Both the position numbers and the translations under genes were made by a program. A stretch of 64,000 bases of DNA. Origin: an uncultured bacterium (GTDB lineage: Bacteria; Cyanobacteriota; Vampirovibrionia; Gastranaerophilales; Gastranaerophilaceae). Where the stretch lies: NCBI GenBank assembly GCA_948964545.1, contig CAREDV010000001.1, forward strand, positions 186,001-250,000. The letters run 5' to 3'. The notes beneath the pieces were generated by a model. The model made no database searches. It saw nothing but the letters and a program-made list of their open reading frames with translations, and was not told the origin of the DNA. Positions 33,701 through 42,155 of this stretch are shown one piece after another; the first letter of the stretch is position 1; each line of letters begins with the position of its first letter.

Positions 33701-35804
33701 CTTCTTTTATAGCTTTGTTTGTAGCTTTTTCTGCAATTGTTGGCATTGGACTATCTCCAACAATCTGTGCAGTTAAGCCGATACCTGTGCTGATTGCTCC
33801 GAGTGCAACATTTTTAAGACCTTTTTCAAGCTGCCAAGCCATAATCTGCATCATACCAAGTTCGATACGGTAAACGCCGATTTTTGAAAGTGTTTCACCG
33901 CTTGCATCAGTAAAGTCTAATCTTTCTTTTGCAGCAGGGATAATTTCTTCTTTATATTCTGTATCTTTTTTCAAAGCTTCTGCTTCTGCAGGAATTGCTT
34001 GAGAGATGATTTCGCTTTCTTTTGCTGTTGCGTTTGCAAATTCACCTTTTGATTCTTCTGATTCAACTTTAATATTTTCGATTTCTTCGTTGTTAGAAGC
34101 AATTTTTTGTCTTAATTCTACAACTTTTTCTTTGTCACTTTCAGGCTGCTGGCCTTCTTGAGTTTTTTCTGCCGGCTGTTCTTCATTAAGCTCATCTGCT
34201 GATTTACCTGTTAAGTTTTCAAGTTCTTGATTTGCTTCTTTATTTTCTTGTTCCATTGCTTGTATTCTTGCCTGGCGTTCTTCTTCTTGTTTCTGGAATT
34301 GTTTAACAAGTTTTGTAACTTTAATGCCTGCAATTTTAGCAAATTTTCTGTCATTTTTTGCAACTTTGATTGATTTAATTGCACTGACAGTTTGTTTTAG
34401 CAAATCACTATTGATATGAGCTGATTCTTTAATAAGTTCTTTAACATTTTTGTCGTTTATAACGAAGTCTTCTTGTTCTGTAACTTCAGGATTTTTATCT
34501 TCGCCTTGAGCAGAATCAGTTGTTTCAACAGGTTGAGCTTCGCCTTCTTGAACTGCCTCTTCGCCTTCTACTGATGCTTCTTTTGGTTGTTCTGTACCAA
34601 GAACTTCGTCTTTGCCAGCAATCATACCATCAATTTCAAGAACTGATGCGATATCGTTTACTGATTGTTGAGTTTCAGCTGTGAAATCTTTAGTATCATT
34701 ACCTATTACAGCAGCTTCTTTGGCAAGAGTTTTGCCATTAATCATTGCAACGATTGATCTCAAAAAGCCGATTTCGCCTTGAGCTTGTCTGCGTGTTGTT
34801 TTGTAGTTAGCTTTTGATGTGTAATCAGCTAATGTGTCGCCAATAACGATTGTTTCATCAGCAAGTTTTTCGCCTAAGATTGCGAGAATGTTGATTTCAT
34901 TCATTGATTTAGCGATTTCGCGTTTGTCAAGAGAGAAACCTTTATCTTCGCCTGATTTTTTTTCTTCAAACATTCCCATTAAATCAGCATAACGTCTTGC
35001 TTCTCTTGTTGAAAGAGCTTCGCCGTTGTTGATTTTAGTCTGAATGTGGTTCCATTCTCTTACGAAAGCTTCGTATTCTTTAAGAGAACGTCTTTGTTCT
35101 TTCATCTGCTCGCCGAGTTTTCTTTTTCTTTTTTGTTGTTCGGGTAAAAGTTCTTGGATTTCGTTTTCAATTTTTTCGTTGTTTTTGTCACATTTTTCAA
35201 TTTTCTTTTCTGCAAGAGGAATTAATTCAAGGAAAGATAAAGTTGTATCTTCCTGACCATCTTCGCCTTCGATTTGACCTTCTGCAGAAACTGCTGACTG
35301 CATAATGGTGTTTGCAATATCTACTACATCTTGAGGAATGTTAACTCCATTATCTGCCATTGCTATAATTTCTTCAGCAGAATAAATTGCCCATTGAGGG
35401 TCAAGCACTAAACCATTTTTCTTTGCGTATGCTTCAAGGGTATATTTTCTATTAATATCATTTTGAGTTAATGTTGAAGAATTAGTTTCAACGGTTGTTT
35501 TTGTTCCATCAGGGTTTGTTATAGTTTTTAGTTTAACAACTTTGCCGTTAACTCTAACTACTTTTTCTACGTCTCCATCTTTGTAAGTTTTTACATCAAT
35601 ATTAGAACCAAAGTTGTAGCCGCTTGGTGTTATAATTTCATATCCAACTTCATCTTTACAATATTTTTCAAAATCTGCAGCTGTTTCGGCATCCATTTGA
35701 GCAAAAAGGCGTAATGCTTCAGAATAAGAGATTTGAACTCCGTTCATCACGTAGTAGAAATCTTGAAACATTTCAAATTTGTTTTGCATACCGTTTATTT
35801 GCAT
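30780..35804 (-). CDS. Giant 1674-residue coiled-coil / glycine-zipper protein
   Basis: Not recognised. No signal peptide. Domain order by eye: N-terminal region of about 130 residues (MQINGMQNKFEMFQDFYYVM start); long Lys/Glu coiled coils; a Glu/Thr/Pro-rich acidic low-complexity segment (about 745-825); more charged coiled coil; a hydrophobic Gly/Ala/Ser/Thr region of about 260 residues (about 1040-1305) with repeated GT..xxxG spacing such as GAALITAGTIQISVGTALL; a second Glu/Thr/Pro-rich segment (about 1390-1520); and a basic C-terminus. Such a glycine-zipper core in a charged coiled-coil protein resembles pore-forming or translocator proteins. AAGGA lies upstream. Monocistronic. Function unknown. 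Confidence 0.8.
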   Translation of the reverse strand: MQINGMQNKFEMFQDFYYVMNGVQISYSEALRLFAQMDAETAADFEKYCKDEVGYEIITPSGYNFGSNIDVKTYKDGDVEKVVRVNGKVVKLKTITNPDGTKTTVETNSSTLTQNDINRKYTLEAYAKKNGLVLDPQWAIYSAEEIIAMADNGVNIPQDVVDIANTIMQSAVSAEGQIEGEDGQEDTTLSFLELIPLAEKKIEKCDKNNEKIENEIQELLPEQQKRKRKLGEQMKEQRRSLKEYEAFVREWNHIQTKINNGEALSTREARRYADLMGMFEEKKSGEDKGFSLDKREIAKSMNEINILAILGEKLADETIVIGDTLADYTSKANYKTTRRQAQGEIGFLRSIVAMINGKTLAKEAAVIGNDTKDFTAETQQSVNDIASVLEIDGMIAGKDEVLGTEQPKEASVEGEEAVQEGEAQPVETTDSAQGEDKNPEVTEQEDFVINDKNVKELIKESAHINSDLLKQTVSAIKSIKVAKNDRKFAKIAGIKVTKLVKQFQKQEEERQARIQAMEQENKEANQELENLTGKSADELNEEQPAEKTQEGQQPESDKEKVVELRQKIASNNEEIENIKVESEESKGEFANATAKESEIISQAIPAEAEALKKDTEYKEEIIPAAKERLDFTDASGETLSKIGVYRIELGMMQIMAWQLEKGLKNVALGAISTGIGLTAQIVGDSPMPTIAEKATNKAIKEEDKALNDLTTLEAEIISVTGAEATQLPAEENEEDENSVEGAENTDETTTTEGAEQAEEAVTEAEETTGVETPVVEEPSEETPTAPADETSAQEPTVEEPSAENTESTESSDAPKEEKEQSPEAMADNAESQEKQITKQTDKQEDAVKAGAKTAKDAGKESKKIEKDEKKDAKQLEKEAKKLEKQIKKEEEEVIALTQESQKAVEKQQEILVEYEMLTAENEKMAAEEEANQMSAPKKAPQQKQDGEQGGALASNSFTIVSTSDGTDNQSKLAQNDMRINELGVEFKSQDRIVVRNRAKITIIQDSIKNKSVKFEKKLQLKDKKIKETEKKEKEKQKKLNKVFGAIGIAENIFSITSTTGLVLIQVGTPMEASGAALITAGTIQISVGTALLSNPFTAAAGAALVSAGTVQVTTGTSLETSGITLQTVGGVLKIVGLAGSAACGVTKGIINVANGNLAAGLMALGATAVSVATSFAGGGAAAGSALNYVSEGLSIVSSSAELVNNVRAVQGKEANGVMSKISTIAGVGSAATGAASSLSNMGSQNTIGKISTITSAVGTALSSTSQIMTEFGGDEKTANLLGTIGGGLQTLGSIGQLANKNNNTENKDENETKEKTNVDDEVNKSIDNDKNLTPEQKAEAKAAVDKFKNDPKFKAQVEGTRDSLIDQKLNEMGLNDKQKAQVKQKLKQSGNYNKSQETQQAAQPENKKEETKQPEKQEKTEETKTTTTPAGTVPETEGKVAPAATAAEKPAETPALEVTDTQAEAAEALRSETPAETSSSADVETVETVETKTETPEVDDEIPTFTEEELAALENNSQATESTAATQEAPEIENTESLEEFKKTNMEENGASEEFADLDDDLLEDYRQEAMGQGDEASVAEYENEQAKRAEFKKNKAKEAKTKKIENILDITGQAANTAMSVAGMFMTQKEGEAKKKHAVPGKLTKRTKEIMKKNALYRQRRVQALAKAQKYYA

Positions 35805-35888
35805 AGAAATCCTTTTTTACCCTTTGTATTTTCTATCGGCAGTAAAAGGATGAAACTTTAATAAATTACGGTATTTGTTAAGTAATGT

Positions 35889-35913
35889 AAAGGGCGATTT
35901 ATTATCGCCCTTT
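35889..35913 (-). terminator. Terminator of trxA
   Basis: Perfect 10-bp stem AAAGGGCGAT / ATCGCCCTTT with loop TTATT, directly after the trxA stop; symmetric, so it may act in both directions. Confidence 0.88.
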
Positions 35914-35914
35914 A

Positions 35915-36232
35915 TTATAAATGTTTTTCTATATTAGAAATAATTGTTGATTTTGGCATCAAGCCGACTAATCTTTCCAATGCTTTTCCGTTTTTAAAGA
36001 CCAAAAGACTCGGAAGTCCACTGATTGAATAATCTTGAGCTGTTTTTAAATTTTCGTCAGTATTAACTTTTACAAACTTAACTTTATCGGAAAATTCATT
36101 AGCTACTTCATCCAAAATAGGGCCTAATTTTCTGCAAGGTCCGCACCATGGAGCCCAGAAATCTACAACTACAGGCTGTTCACAGTTCAAAACTTCTTGT
36201 TCAAAGCTTGAATCATTAATATCAATTGCCAT
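35915..36232 (-). CDS. trxA: Thioredoxin
   Basis: Cytosolic disulfide reductase. Active site FWAPWCGPCRKLGP near residues 25-38, cis-proline in ISGLPSLLVF, and a length of 105 residues are standard. A GTG codon three bases upstream (36235) could also start it, but ATG 36232 has the better distance from GGAG (seven bases). Monocistronic with its own terminator. Confidence 0.97.
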   Translation of the reverse strand: MAIDINDSSFEQEVLNCEQPVVVDFWAPWCGPCRKLGPILDEVANEFSDKVKFVKVNTDENLKTAQDYSISGLPSLLVFKNGKALERLVGLMPKSTIISNIEKHL

Positions 36233-36319
36233 CACATATCTCCTTTTTTTAACGATTTTATTCTAACACAGAAATTTTTTTTGTGCTATTATCTTAACAG
36301 AATTCTATAGGATAAGAAA

Positions 36320-37237
36320 ATGGCAAGAAAAAAAGTAATTGAAATTGTTCTCGATACTGAGACTACGGGATTGGATTATACAAAAGAGCGAATGGTGGAA
36401 TTTGCGGGTGTAAGGCTTGAAAACGGCAAGATAAAAGATGAATTTCAAACTTTAATTAATCCGCAGCAGCATATAAGAAAATCAAGTATTGCAATACATG
36501 GGATTACACCTGAAATGGTTGAGGATGCACCGACAGAGGAAGAGGCTATGCCGAAAATCCTTGAATTTGTCGGAGATTACCCGATTGTTGCACACAATTG
36601 TATTTTTGATTATTCATTTTTGAATGAAGCATCTTTGAGAACTACAGGAAAAGAACTAAATAATCCAAGAATAGACTCTCAGCAGATGTTTAAAGAGGTT
36701 TATCCAGACTTGTTCTCGCATGGGCTGGAAGCTTTAACGACGAAGTTTGGAGTGGAGCTTGTAAATCACCACAGAGCAATGGCTGATACAATGGGGCTTG
36801 CACTTGCGTATCCAAAACTTAAAAAATTATATATGCAAAAATATGATTGGGAAGTTAAACAGCTTGATAATGTTGAATATTTGTTTGAAAGATTTTTGAG
36901 AATTCAGCAGACAGTAACGACTTTGCAATCAGAATTGCAGGATTTGAAATCTGTATTTAAACTGTATTTTGAGCAGGGCGGAGAACCGATTATTTCTCAG
37001 TCGGGCGAAACGCTTGTTTATAATTCAAAACAGTCGTTTGGGTATGATTTGCACCAGATTAAAGATGTTTTGGAAGAAGTTGGTGCTTTTGAAAAAGCTG
37101 TCAAACTTAATACGGGATTTATTGACAGATTGGTTGGCGGATGCAGACTTGATGAGGATAAACGTGAAATTATCAAAGAAGCTCGCCATGAAATTACAGA
37201 AACAAGAAATGTTCAAATAATTAAGGCAGGGAAGTAA
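36320..37237 (+). CDS. DEDDh 3'-5' exonuclease (DnaQ/PolC-exonuclease-like)
   Basis: DNA polymerase III epsilon-like proofreading or repair exonuclease. The DEDDh residues are D12 and E14 (LDTETTGLD), D97 (AHNCIFDYSFLN), H151 and D156 (HHRAMADTMGLALAYPKL). Residues about 170-305 form an extra C-terminal domain with a short coiled coil, unlike the compact DnaQ. AGGATAAG precedes the ATG. One-base overlap with the transporter gene. Could be epsilon itself or a stand-alone repair nuclease. Confidence 0.85.
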   Translation: MARKKVIEIVLDTETTGLDYTKERMVEFAGVRLENGKIKDEFQTLINPQQHIRKSSIAIHGITPEMVEDAPTEEEAMPKILEFVGDYPIVAHNCIFDYSFLNEASLRTTGKELNNPRIDSQQMFKEVYPDLFSHGLEALTTKFGVELVNHHRAMADTMGLALAYPKLKKLYMQKYDWEVKQLDNVEYLFERFLRIQQTVTTLQSELQDLKSVFKLYFEQGGEPIISQSGETLVYNSKQSFGYDLHQIKDVLEEVGAFEKAVKLNTGFIDRLVGGCRLDEDKREIIKEARHEITETRNVQIIKAGK

Positions 37238-38640
37238 TGACAAACAAATTTATTGAATTTTTTAAAGAACCGCAGGCAAAACCTGTTACTATGAATGAGG
37301 AAGAAGTTAAAAAGACTTATGCTCATTTTAGATGGAGAATCTTTTACTCAAGTTTTATTGCATATGTAGTTTTTCATATCTGCCGTAAAAATATTGCGGT
37401 TGCACTGCCTTCTATGGGCGATGCTTTGCATTTATCAAATACCGAACTCGGACTTTTAGGTTCAACTTTGTATGTTACTTATGGTATCGGTAAATTTATT
37501 AACGGTGTTATAGCTGATAAAGCAAATGTTAGAACATTTTTGCCTACAGCATTAATTTTATCTGCAATATGCAATATTTGTTTTGCATTAAGCGCATTAT
37601 TTATAACTCCTGGGCATGTCAGCTTTTTTGGCCTGCCATCAGCGACTGTGTTGTTATGGGTAATGGCATTTTTCTGGGGAGCTAATGGATGGTTTCAATC
37701 ATGCGGATTTCCGCCTGTTGCTAAAAGTTTATCATACTGGTTTTCAAACTCAGAGCGCGGTACAAAATGGTCAATCTGGTCAACATCACATCAAATTGGC
37801 GTGTTTGCAGCTGTAGCATTATCAGGTTTTGCAATAGATAAATTTGGTTGGATGGCAGCTTTCTATATACCTGCTGTTATTTGTATTATTACAGGTTTGT
37901 GGTTATTTGATAGATTGAGAGATAAGCCTCAGTCTTTAGGTCTGCCTGATGTTGAAAAGTTCAGAGAAGAACCTGTTAAGTGTGAAGAACCTGAAGAAGA
38001 TACAGATAATCGCTCATATTTTCAAATCTTTAAAGAACATATTATTTGTAATCCAGTAATATGGATGCTTGCTATTGCATATATTTTTGTTTATATTATC
38101 CGCTTTGGCACAGAAGATTGGCTTGTAAAATATCTTGTTGATGTAAAAGGAAATGCGTTAACTATTGCGAGTGCAAAATTAAGTACCTTGGCTCTTGTTG
38201 GCTCAGCAGGGGCAATTATAGCAGGTGTTGTTTCTGATAAATTATTTAAAGGCAACAGAACTCCTGTTAATATAATATTCTTAATTATGTTGATTGTTAG
38301 TTTATACTTATTTGCAACAAATCCATCAGGAAAACCTATTTTTGAAATTTTAGACTATGTTTATGCAGCAATGATTGGTGTATTTACAGCAGGTCCTCAA
38401 ATGTTAATCGGCGGTTTGTGTGCTGTCGAAAGCAGTTCTAAAAAAGTTGCATCAGCATCAATCGGATTTACTGGAATTTTTGGCTATGTAGGTGCGGCAT
38501 TGTCTGCAAGCGGTACAGGTTTTGTTGTAGATAAATTTGGCTGGAACGGTGCAATAGGTTTCTGGATGATTTCTACAGTAATCTGTGTGGTTATTTGTAC
38601 AATATTGTATGTTTACGAAAAAATGAGGAAGCGTGCATAA
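37237..38640 (+). CDS. OPA-family MFS transporter (GlpT/UhpT/UhpC-like)
   Basis: Twelve-helix inner-membrane transporter of the organophosphate:phosphate antiporter family. YVVFHICRKNIAVALPSM (about 40-57) holds the family arginine; WGANGWFQSCGFPPVAKSL and FSNSERGTKWSIWSTSHQIG (about 147-185) are the signature between helices 4 and 5. Likely substrate is glycerol-3-phosphate or a hexose phosphate in exchange for phosphate. Start overlaps the exonuclease stop by one base, and gmk begins right after its stop. Confidence 0.88.
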   Translation: MTNKFIEFFKEPQAKPVTMNEEEVKKTYAHFRWRIFYSSFIAYVVFHICRKNIAVALPSMGDALHLSNTELGLLGSTLYVTYGIGKFINGVIADKANVRTFLPTALILSAICNICFALSALFITPGHVSFFGLPSATVLLWVMAFFWGANGWFQSCGFPPVAKSLSYWFSNSERGTKWSIWSTSHQIGVFAAVALSGFAIDKFGWMAAFYIPAVICIITGLWLFDRLRDKPQSLGLPDVEKFREEPVKCEEPEEDTDNRSYFQIFKEHIICNPVIWMLAIAYIFVYIIRFGTEDWLVKYLVDVKGNALTIASAKLSTLALVGSAGAIIAGVVSDKLFKGNRTPVNIIFLIMLIVSLYLFATNPSGKPIFEILDYVYAAMIGVFTAGPQMLIGGLCAVESSSKKVASASIGFTGIFGYVGAALSASGTGFVVDKFGWNGAIGFWMISTVICVVICTILYVYEKMRKRA

Positions 38641-39192
38641 GTGAACAAGAAATTATACGTAATATCAGGTTCATCAGGTGTTGGTAAAGGCACAGTATTA
38701 AAAGGTTTTTTGGACAGAAATCCGAATTTTATGCTGTCAATTTCATGCACAACTCGTGCTCCGCGTCCAGGTGAAGTTGACGGTGTTAATTATTTCTTTT
38801 TATCAAAAGAAGAATTTCAGGATTGCATAGACAAAGATAAATTCTTAGAGTGGGCTGAATTTGCTGGAAACTGTTACGGAACTAAGAAAAAATATATTAA
38901 TCAGTGTTTAGCCGAGGGTAAAGATATCATTCTTGAAATTGATACTAAGGGCGCTTTGCAGGTAAAAAAACAAATGCCCGAAGCCGTATTGATTTTTATT
39001 GCACCTCCATCATTAGGGACATTAGAAACAAGGCTTCGAGGACGTCACACCGAAGATGAGGAGACAATTCAAAAACGTTTGAATGAAGTGAAAGTTGAAC
39101 TTGAACGCGCAAAAAGTTTTGATGTCACAATTGTAAATGATGATTTGGAAAGTGCAATAGCTCAACTTGAAGCGGAGATTAAAAATGCTTAG
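38641..39192 (+). CDS. gmk: Guanylate kinase
   Basis: Phosphorylates GMP to GDP. P-loop SGSSGVGKGTVLK (9-21), then SCTTRAPRPGEVDGVNYFF, the GMP-binding block; DTKGALQVKKQMP follows. 183 residues is short-normal. GTG start immediately after the transporter stop. It overlaps coaBC by eight bases. The gmk-coaBC neighbourhood is common in bacteria, often with rpoZ between them; here rpoZ is elsewhere (56657). Confidence 0.97.
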   Translation: MNKKLYVISGSSGVGKGTVLKGFLDRNPNFMLSISCTTRAPRPGEVDGVNYFFLSKEEFQDCIDKDKFLEWAEFAGNCYGTKKKYINQCLAEGKDIILEIDTKGALQVKKQMPEAVLIFIAPPSLGTLETRLRGRHTEDEETIQKRLNEVKVELERAKSFDVTIVNDDLESAIAQLEAEIKNA

Positions 39193-40354
39193 CGGAAAAA
39201 CAATACTGCTCGGAATTACGGGCGGAATTGCTGCGTATAAGATTTGTGAGCTTGTCAGAATGTATAAACGTGCAAACGCTGATGTTCAGGTCGTTTGTAC
39301 ACCAAATGCCTTGAATTTTGTAACAAAACTCACATTGCAGACATTGAGCAAAAATAATGTTGCGGTTGAGGAATTTGATATTAAAAATTATAATCCCGAA
39401 CATATAAGTTTTGCTGATAAAGCTGATATTATGGTAATTGCACCTGCAACTGCAAATACGATTTCAAAAATTGCAACAGGTGTAGCGGACAATTTATTAA
39501 CCTCTATTGCTTGCGCGTTTACAAAACCTCTAATTATTGCTCCTGCAATGAATTGCAACATGTGGGAAAATCCGATTATACAGGATAATTTGCTCAAACT
39601 TTCCTGTACCGTGCTTGAGCCTGAGAGCGGTTACTTGGCTTGCGGATATTTAGGAAAAGGCAGATTATGCAAGATTGAGAAAATATTTGACAAAACCGTA
39701 GAACTTTTAAATTATAGACCTCTTACGGGTAAAAAAATTGTCATAACCTCAGGCGGAACAATTGAGGATATTGACCCTGTAAGATATATTTCAAATTATT
39801 CATCGGGTAAAATGGGGTTGGCGCTCGCAGATGTTGCAAAAAATTTAGGTGCGGATGTTACGTTGATTACGACAAAAGATGTTTCTAAAAAATACAATAT
39901 TGTTAAGGTGAAATCTGCGCTGGATATGAAATCAGCTGTTGAAAAAGAGTTTAATAATGCCGATTGCGTTATAATGGCGGCGGCTGTTGCAGATTACAGG
40001 GTGAAAGAAGTTGCTTCTCAAAAAATGAAAAAAACTGATGAAGATGAAATTATGCTTACATTAGTGAAAAACCCTGATATTTTGAAAGAAATTTCTGCGA
40101 AAAAAGATGAGCAGATTGTTGTCGGATTTTGTGCAGAAAGTGAAAATTTAATAGAGAATGCCAAAGAAAAAATTGCAAAAAAAGGTTGTGATTACTTAAT
40201 TGCAAACGATGTTTCCCGCAAAGACATAGGCTTTTCAAGCGATTATAATGAAGTAACAATTTTAGATAAAAACGGCGGGATGAAAAAACTTAAAAGAGCA
40301 GACAAAATGACAATTGCTTACAAGATTTTTGAGGAAATTTATGGAAAAAAGTAA
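39185..40354 (+). CDS. coaBC: Bifunctional phosphopantothenoylcysteine decarboxylase / synthetase
   Basis: Two steps of coenzyme A synthesis. CoaC flavoprotein domain (1-180): GITGGIAAYK, APAMNCNMWENP, and LACGYLGKGRL with the active Cys. CoaB domain (about 185-389): ITSGGTIEDIDPVRYISNYS, SSGKMG and VIMAAAVADYR. A TTG at 39167 is in frame, but ATG 39185 has GGAG seven bases upstream and gives the family start MLSGKTILLGITGG. Between gmk and nif3, overlapping both. Confidence 0.95.
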   Translation: MLSGKTILLGITGGIAAYKICELVRMYKRANADVQVVCTPNALNFVTKLTLQTLSKNNVAVEEFDIKNYNPEHISFADKADIMVIAPATANTISKIATGVADNLLTSIACAFTKPLIIAPAMNCNMWENPIIQDNLLKLSCTVLEPESGYLACGYLGKGRLCKIEKIFDKTVELLNYRPLTGKKIVITSGGTIEDIDPVRYISNYSSGKMGLALADVAKNLGADVTLITTKDVSKKYNIVKVKSALDMKSAVEKEFNNADCVIMAAAVADYRVKEVASQKMKKTDEDEIMLTLVKNPDILKEISAKKDEQIVVGFCAESENLIENAKEKIAKKGCDYLIANDVSRKDIGFSSDYNEVTILDKNGGMKKLKRADKMTIAYKIFEEIYGKK

Positions 40355-41033
40355 AATTGTCAAAAAGATTGAAGCTTTTGCACCGTTAGAAACGCAGGAA
40401 AAATGGGACTGCTCTGGGTTTGCCGTTCAAACTGCGCGAAATGATATTAAAAAAATTATGCTGTGTTTGACTGTGACAGAAAATGTTGTTCGTCAGGCGA
40501 GAGAGCAGAATTGTGATATGATAATTTCTCATCATCCGTTGTTTTTTGTACCTTTGCAATGGCGTGATATTGATATTTACTGTGCACACACAAATCTTGA
40601 TAAGGCGCAGGGCGGAACAACCGATACCTTGATTAAAACTTTAGGATTCGAGATTTCTGACACGCAGGAATTTGTGCGTTATGTTGATGTTGAAATTACT
40701 GTTGAAGAATGTCTTATGAAGCTGAAAGCTATTTCGCCAAACCTGCGGTATGTGAATAACAACGGTGTCAACATTCTCAAAAGGATTGCGTTTTGTGCAG
40801 GTTCAGGGTCTGAATTTATACAAGAAGCATATGACAACGGGGCAGATGCTTTTGTTACGGGCGATTTGAAATTTCATACAGCATTAGAAAGTCCGATTGT
40901 TGTGTTTGATATCGGGCATTTTGAAAGTGAAATTCTCGTATTGCCTGTGTTTGAACGACTTGTAGGTTCTGAAGTGAAATTTATTTATGCTGATGAAAAA
41001 AGTCCGTTTCAAAATCTTGACAATCAAAATTGA
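40341..41033 (+). CDS. Nif3-like dinuclear metal protein (YbgI family)
   Basis: NIF3/YbgI hydrolase-like protein with a two-metal centre; annotated elsewhere as GTP cyclohydrolase 1 type 2 homologue, a role that is not established. Metal ligands are in ISHHPLFF, CAHTNLD and near the end DIGHFESE. WDCSGFAVQ is the start-region motif. The first ATG at 40314 lies in coaBC; ATG 40341 with GAGG six bases upstream is chosen, giving 230 residues, a short form. Last gene of the run exonuclease / transporter / gmk / coaBC / nif3. Confidence 0.9.
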   Translation: MEKSKIVKKIEAFAPLETQEKWDCSGFAVQTARNDIKKIMLCLTVTENVVRQAREQNCDMIISHHPLFFVPLQWRDIDIYCAHTNLDKAQGGTTDTLIKTLGFEISDTQEFVRYVDVEITVEECLMKLKAISPNLRYVNNNGVNILKRIAFCAGSGSEFIQEAYDNGADAFVTGDLKFHTALESPIVVFDIGHFESEILVLPVFERLVGSEVKFIYADEKSPFQNLDNQN

Positions 41034-41044
41034 TTGTATATAAT
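41017..41044 (+). promoter_or_regulatory. Consensus sigma-70 promoter of tRNA-Gln
   Basis: Perfect TTGACA (41017-41022), 16-nt spacer, perfect TATAAT (41039-41044), about 16 nt before the tRNA. The -35 lies inside the end of the nif3 gene. It is the best promoter match in the window. Confidence 0.9.
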
Positions 41045-41060
41045 AAAGGGGTAGCCTTAT

Positions 41061-41132
41061 TGGGGCGTCGCCAAGTGGTAAGGCACCTGGTTTTGGTCCA
41101 GGCATTCGGAGGTTCGAATCCTTCCGCCCCAG
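41061..41132 (+). tRNA. tRNA-Gln (UUG)
   Basis: Cloverleaf of 72 nt: acceptor TGGGGCG / CGCCCCA, anticodon stem CCTGG / CCAGG with loop TTTTGGT giving anticodon TTG, T arm GGTTCGAATCC. U1-A72 pair and discriminator G as in cyanobacterial tRNA-Gln. CCA is not encoded. Gln-tRNA would need either GlnRS or the GatCAB route; neither is in this window. Confidence 0.97.
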
Positions 41133-41142
41133 GTTTATAAAT

Positions 41143-41168
41143 AAAGACCTCGTTAAGGGGTCTTTTTT
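41143..41168 (+). terminator. Terminator of tRNA-Gln
   Basis: Stem AAAGACCTC / GGGGTCTTT (one G-T pair), loop GTTAA, then T-run to 41168. It ends 12 nt before the hydE start. Confidence 0.9.
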
Positions 41169-41180
41169 ATTAGGTAGTGA

Positions 41181-42155
41181 ATGAATTTTGCAAGACAAGA
41201 AATTATTGATATTTTGAAAGATGACAGCCAAAATAATTGGCTTTTTGAACTTGCAGATAAAGTGCGTCGGGAAAATGTCGGTGATAAGGTGCATTTGAGG
41301 GGATTAATCGAATTCTCAAATATCTGTAAATGCCGCTGCTGTTACTGTGGGCTTCGCTCTCCGAATAAATTAATTGACAGATATAGAATTGAACCTGATG
41401 ATATTATTTTGTATGCCAAAAAAGCTGTTGAAATGGGCTATAAAACTATAGTTCTTCAATCTGGTGAGGATGAATTTTATTCAAGAGATGTTATGTGTGA
41501 AATTATAAAAGGCATTAAAGAACTTGGCTGTGCTTTGACATTGAGTATTGGAGAAAGAAGTTTTGAAGATTATAAAGCGTTCAAAGACTGCGGGGCAGAC
41601 AGATATTTAATCCGAATTGAAACAACAGACAGACAACTTTATAAGAAAATGCATCCTAATATGGATTTTGATAATCGGGTCAGATGTTTGAAAGATTTGA
41701 AAAAACTCGGCTATGAAGTTGGAACAGGTTGTCTTGTAGGTTTACCTGAACAAACATTAGAATCACTTGCAGACGATGTTTTGTTTTTTAAAGAAATTGA
41801 TGCAGATATGATTGGACTCGGGCCGTTTATCGCTCACCCGCAAACCCCGCTTAAAGATAGTGCAAATGGTAATTTTATTCTTGCATTAAAAGTTATGGCT
41901 CTTACAAGAATCTTACTAAAAAATATTAATATTCCTGCAACAACTGCAATGGAAACATTAAACCCACAGGGTAGAGTAATTGCGCTTCAAAGCGGGGCAA
42001 ACGTTGTGATGCCAAATGTTACGCTTTCGGATTTTAGTTCAAAATATGAAATTTATCCTGATAAATGTTCGTTAAGTGACAGGGGTGAGGTTGAGAAAAT
42101 AATTAAATCAATAGGTAGAAGTGTCTCGGACGATTACGGGTTCAGAAGCAGGTGA
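41181..42155 (+). CDS. hydE: [FeFe]-hydrogenase maturase HydE (radical SAM)
   Basis: Radical-SAM enzyme working with HydF and HydG to build the H-cluster of [FeFe]-hydrogenase. CX3CX2C is C49, C53, C56 within SNICKCRCCYCGLRSPN; extra cysteines C51 and C54 interleave. LQSGEDEFY and MIGLGPFIAHPQTPL are HydE hallmarks that separate it from biotin synthase. 324 residues is slightly shorter than typical HydE (about 340-350). AGGT lies upstream of the ATG. No hydrogenase, HydF or HydG gene is nearby. Its last 22 nt overlap the convergent SGNH gene. Confidence 0.9.
   Translation: MNFARQEIIDILKDDSQNNWLFELADKVRRENVGDKVHLRGLIEFSNICKCRCCYCGLRSPNKLIDRYRIEPDDIILYAKKAVEMGYKTIVLQSGEDEFYSRDVMCEIIKGIKELGCALTLSIGERSFEDYKAFKDCGADRYLIRIETTDRQLYKKMHPNMDFDNRVRCLKDLKKLGYEVGTGCLVGLPEQTLESLADDVLFFKEIDADMIGLGPFIAHPQTPLKDSANGNFILALKVMALTRILLKNINIPATTAMETLNPQGRVIALQSGANVVMPNVTLSDFSSKYEIYPDKCSLSDRGEVEKIIKSIGRSVSDDYGFRSR

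Noticed and set aside
33229..33873. Long Ser-rich open frame on the plus strand
   Set aside because: It is the antisense of the Glu/Thr/Pro-rich segment of the 1674-residue gene; its Ser/Ala composition is what the complement of that codon mix produces.
41181..42155. Biotin synthase as identity of the radical-SAM gene
   Set aside because: LQSGEDEFY and GPFIAHPQTPL are HydE features, and the typical BioB second-cluster ligands are not evident.
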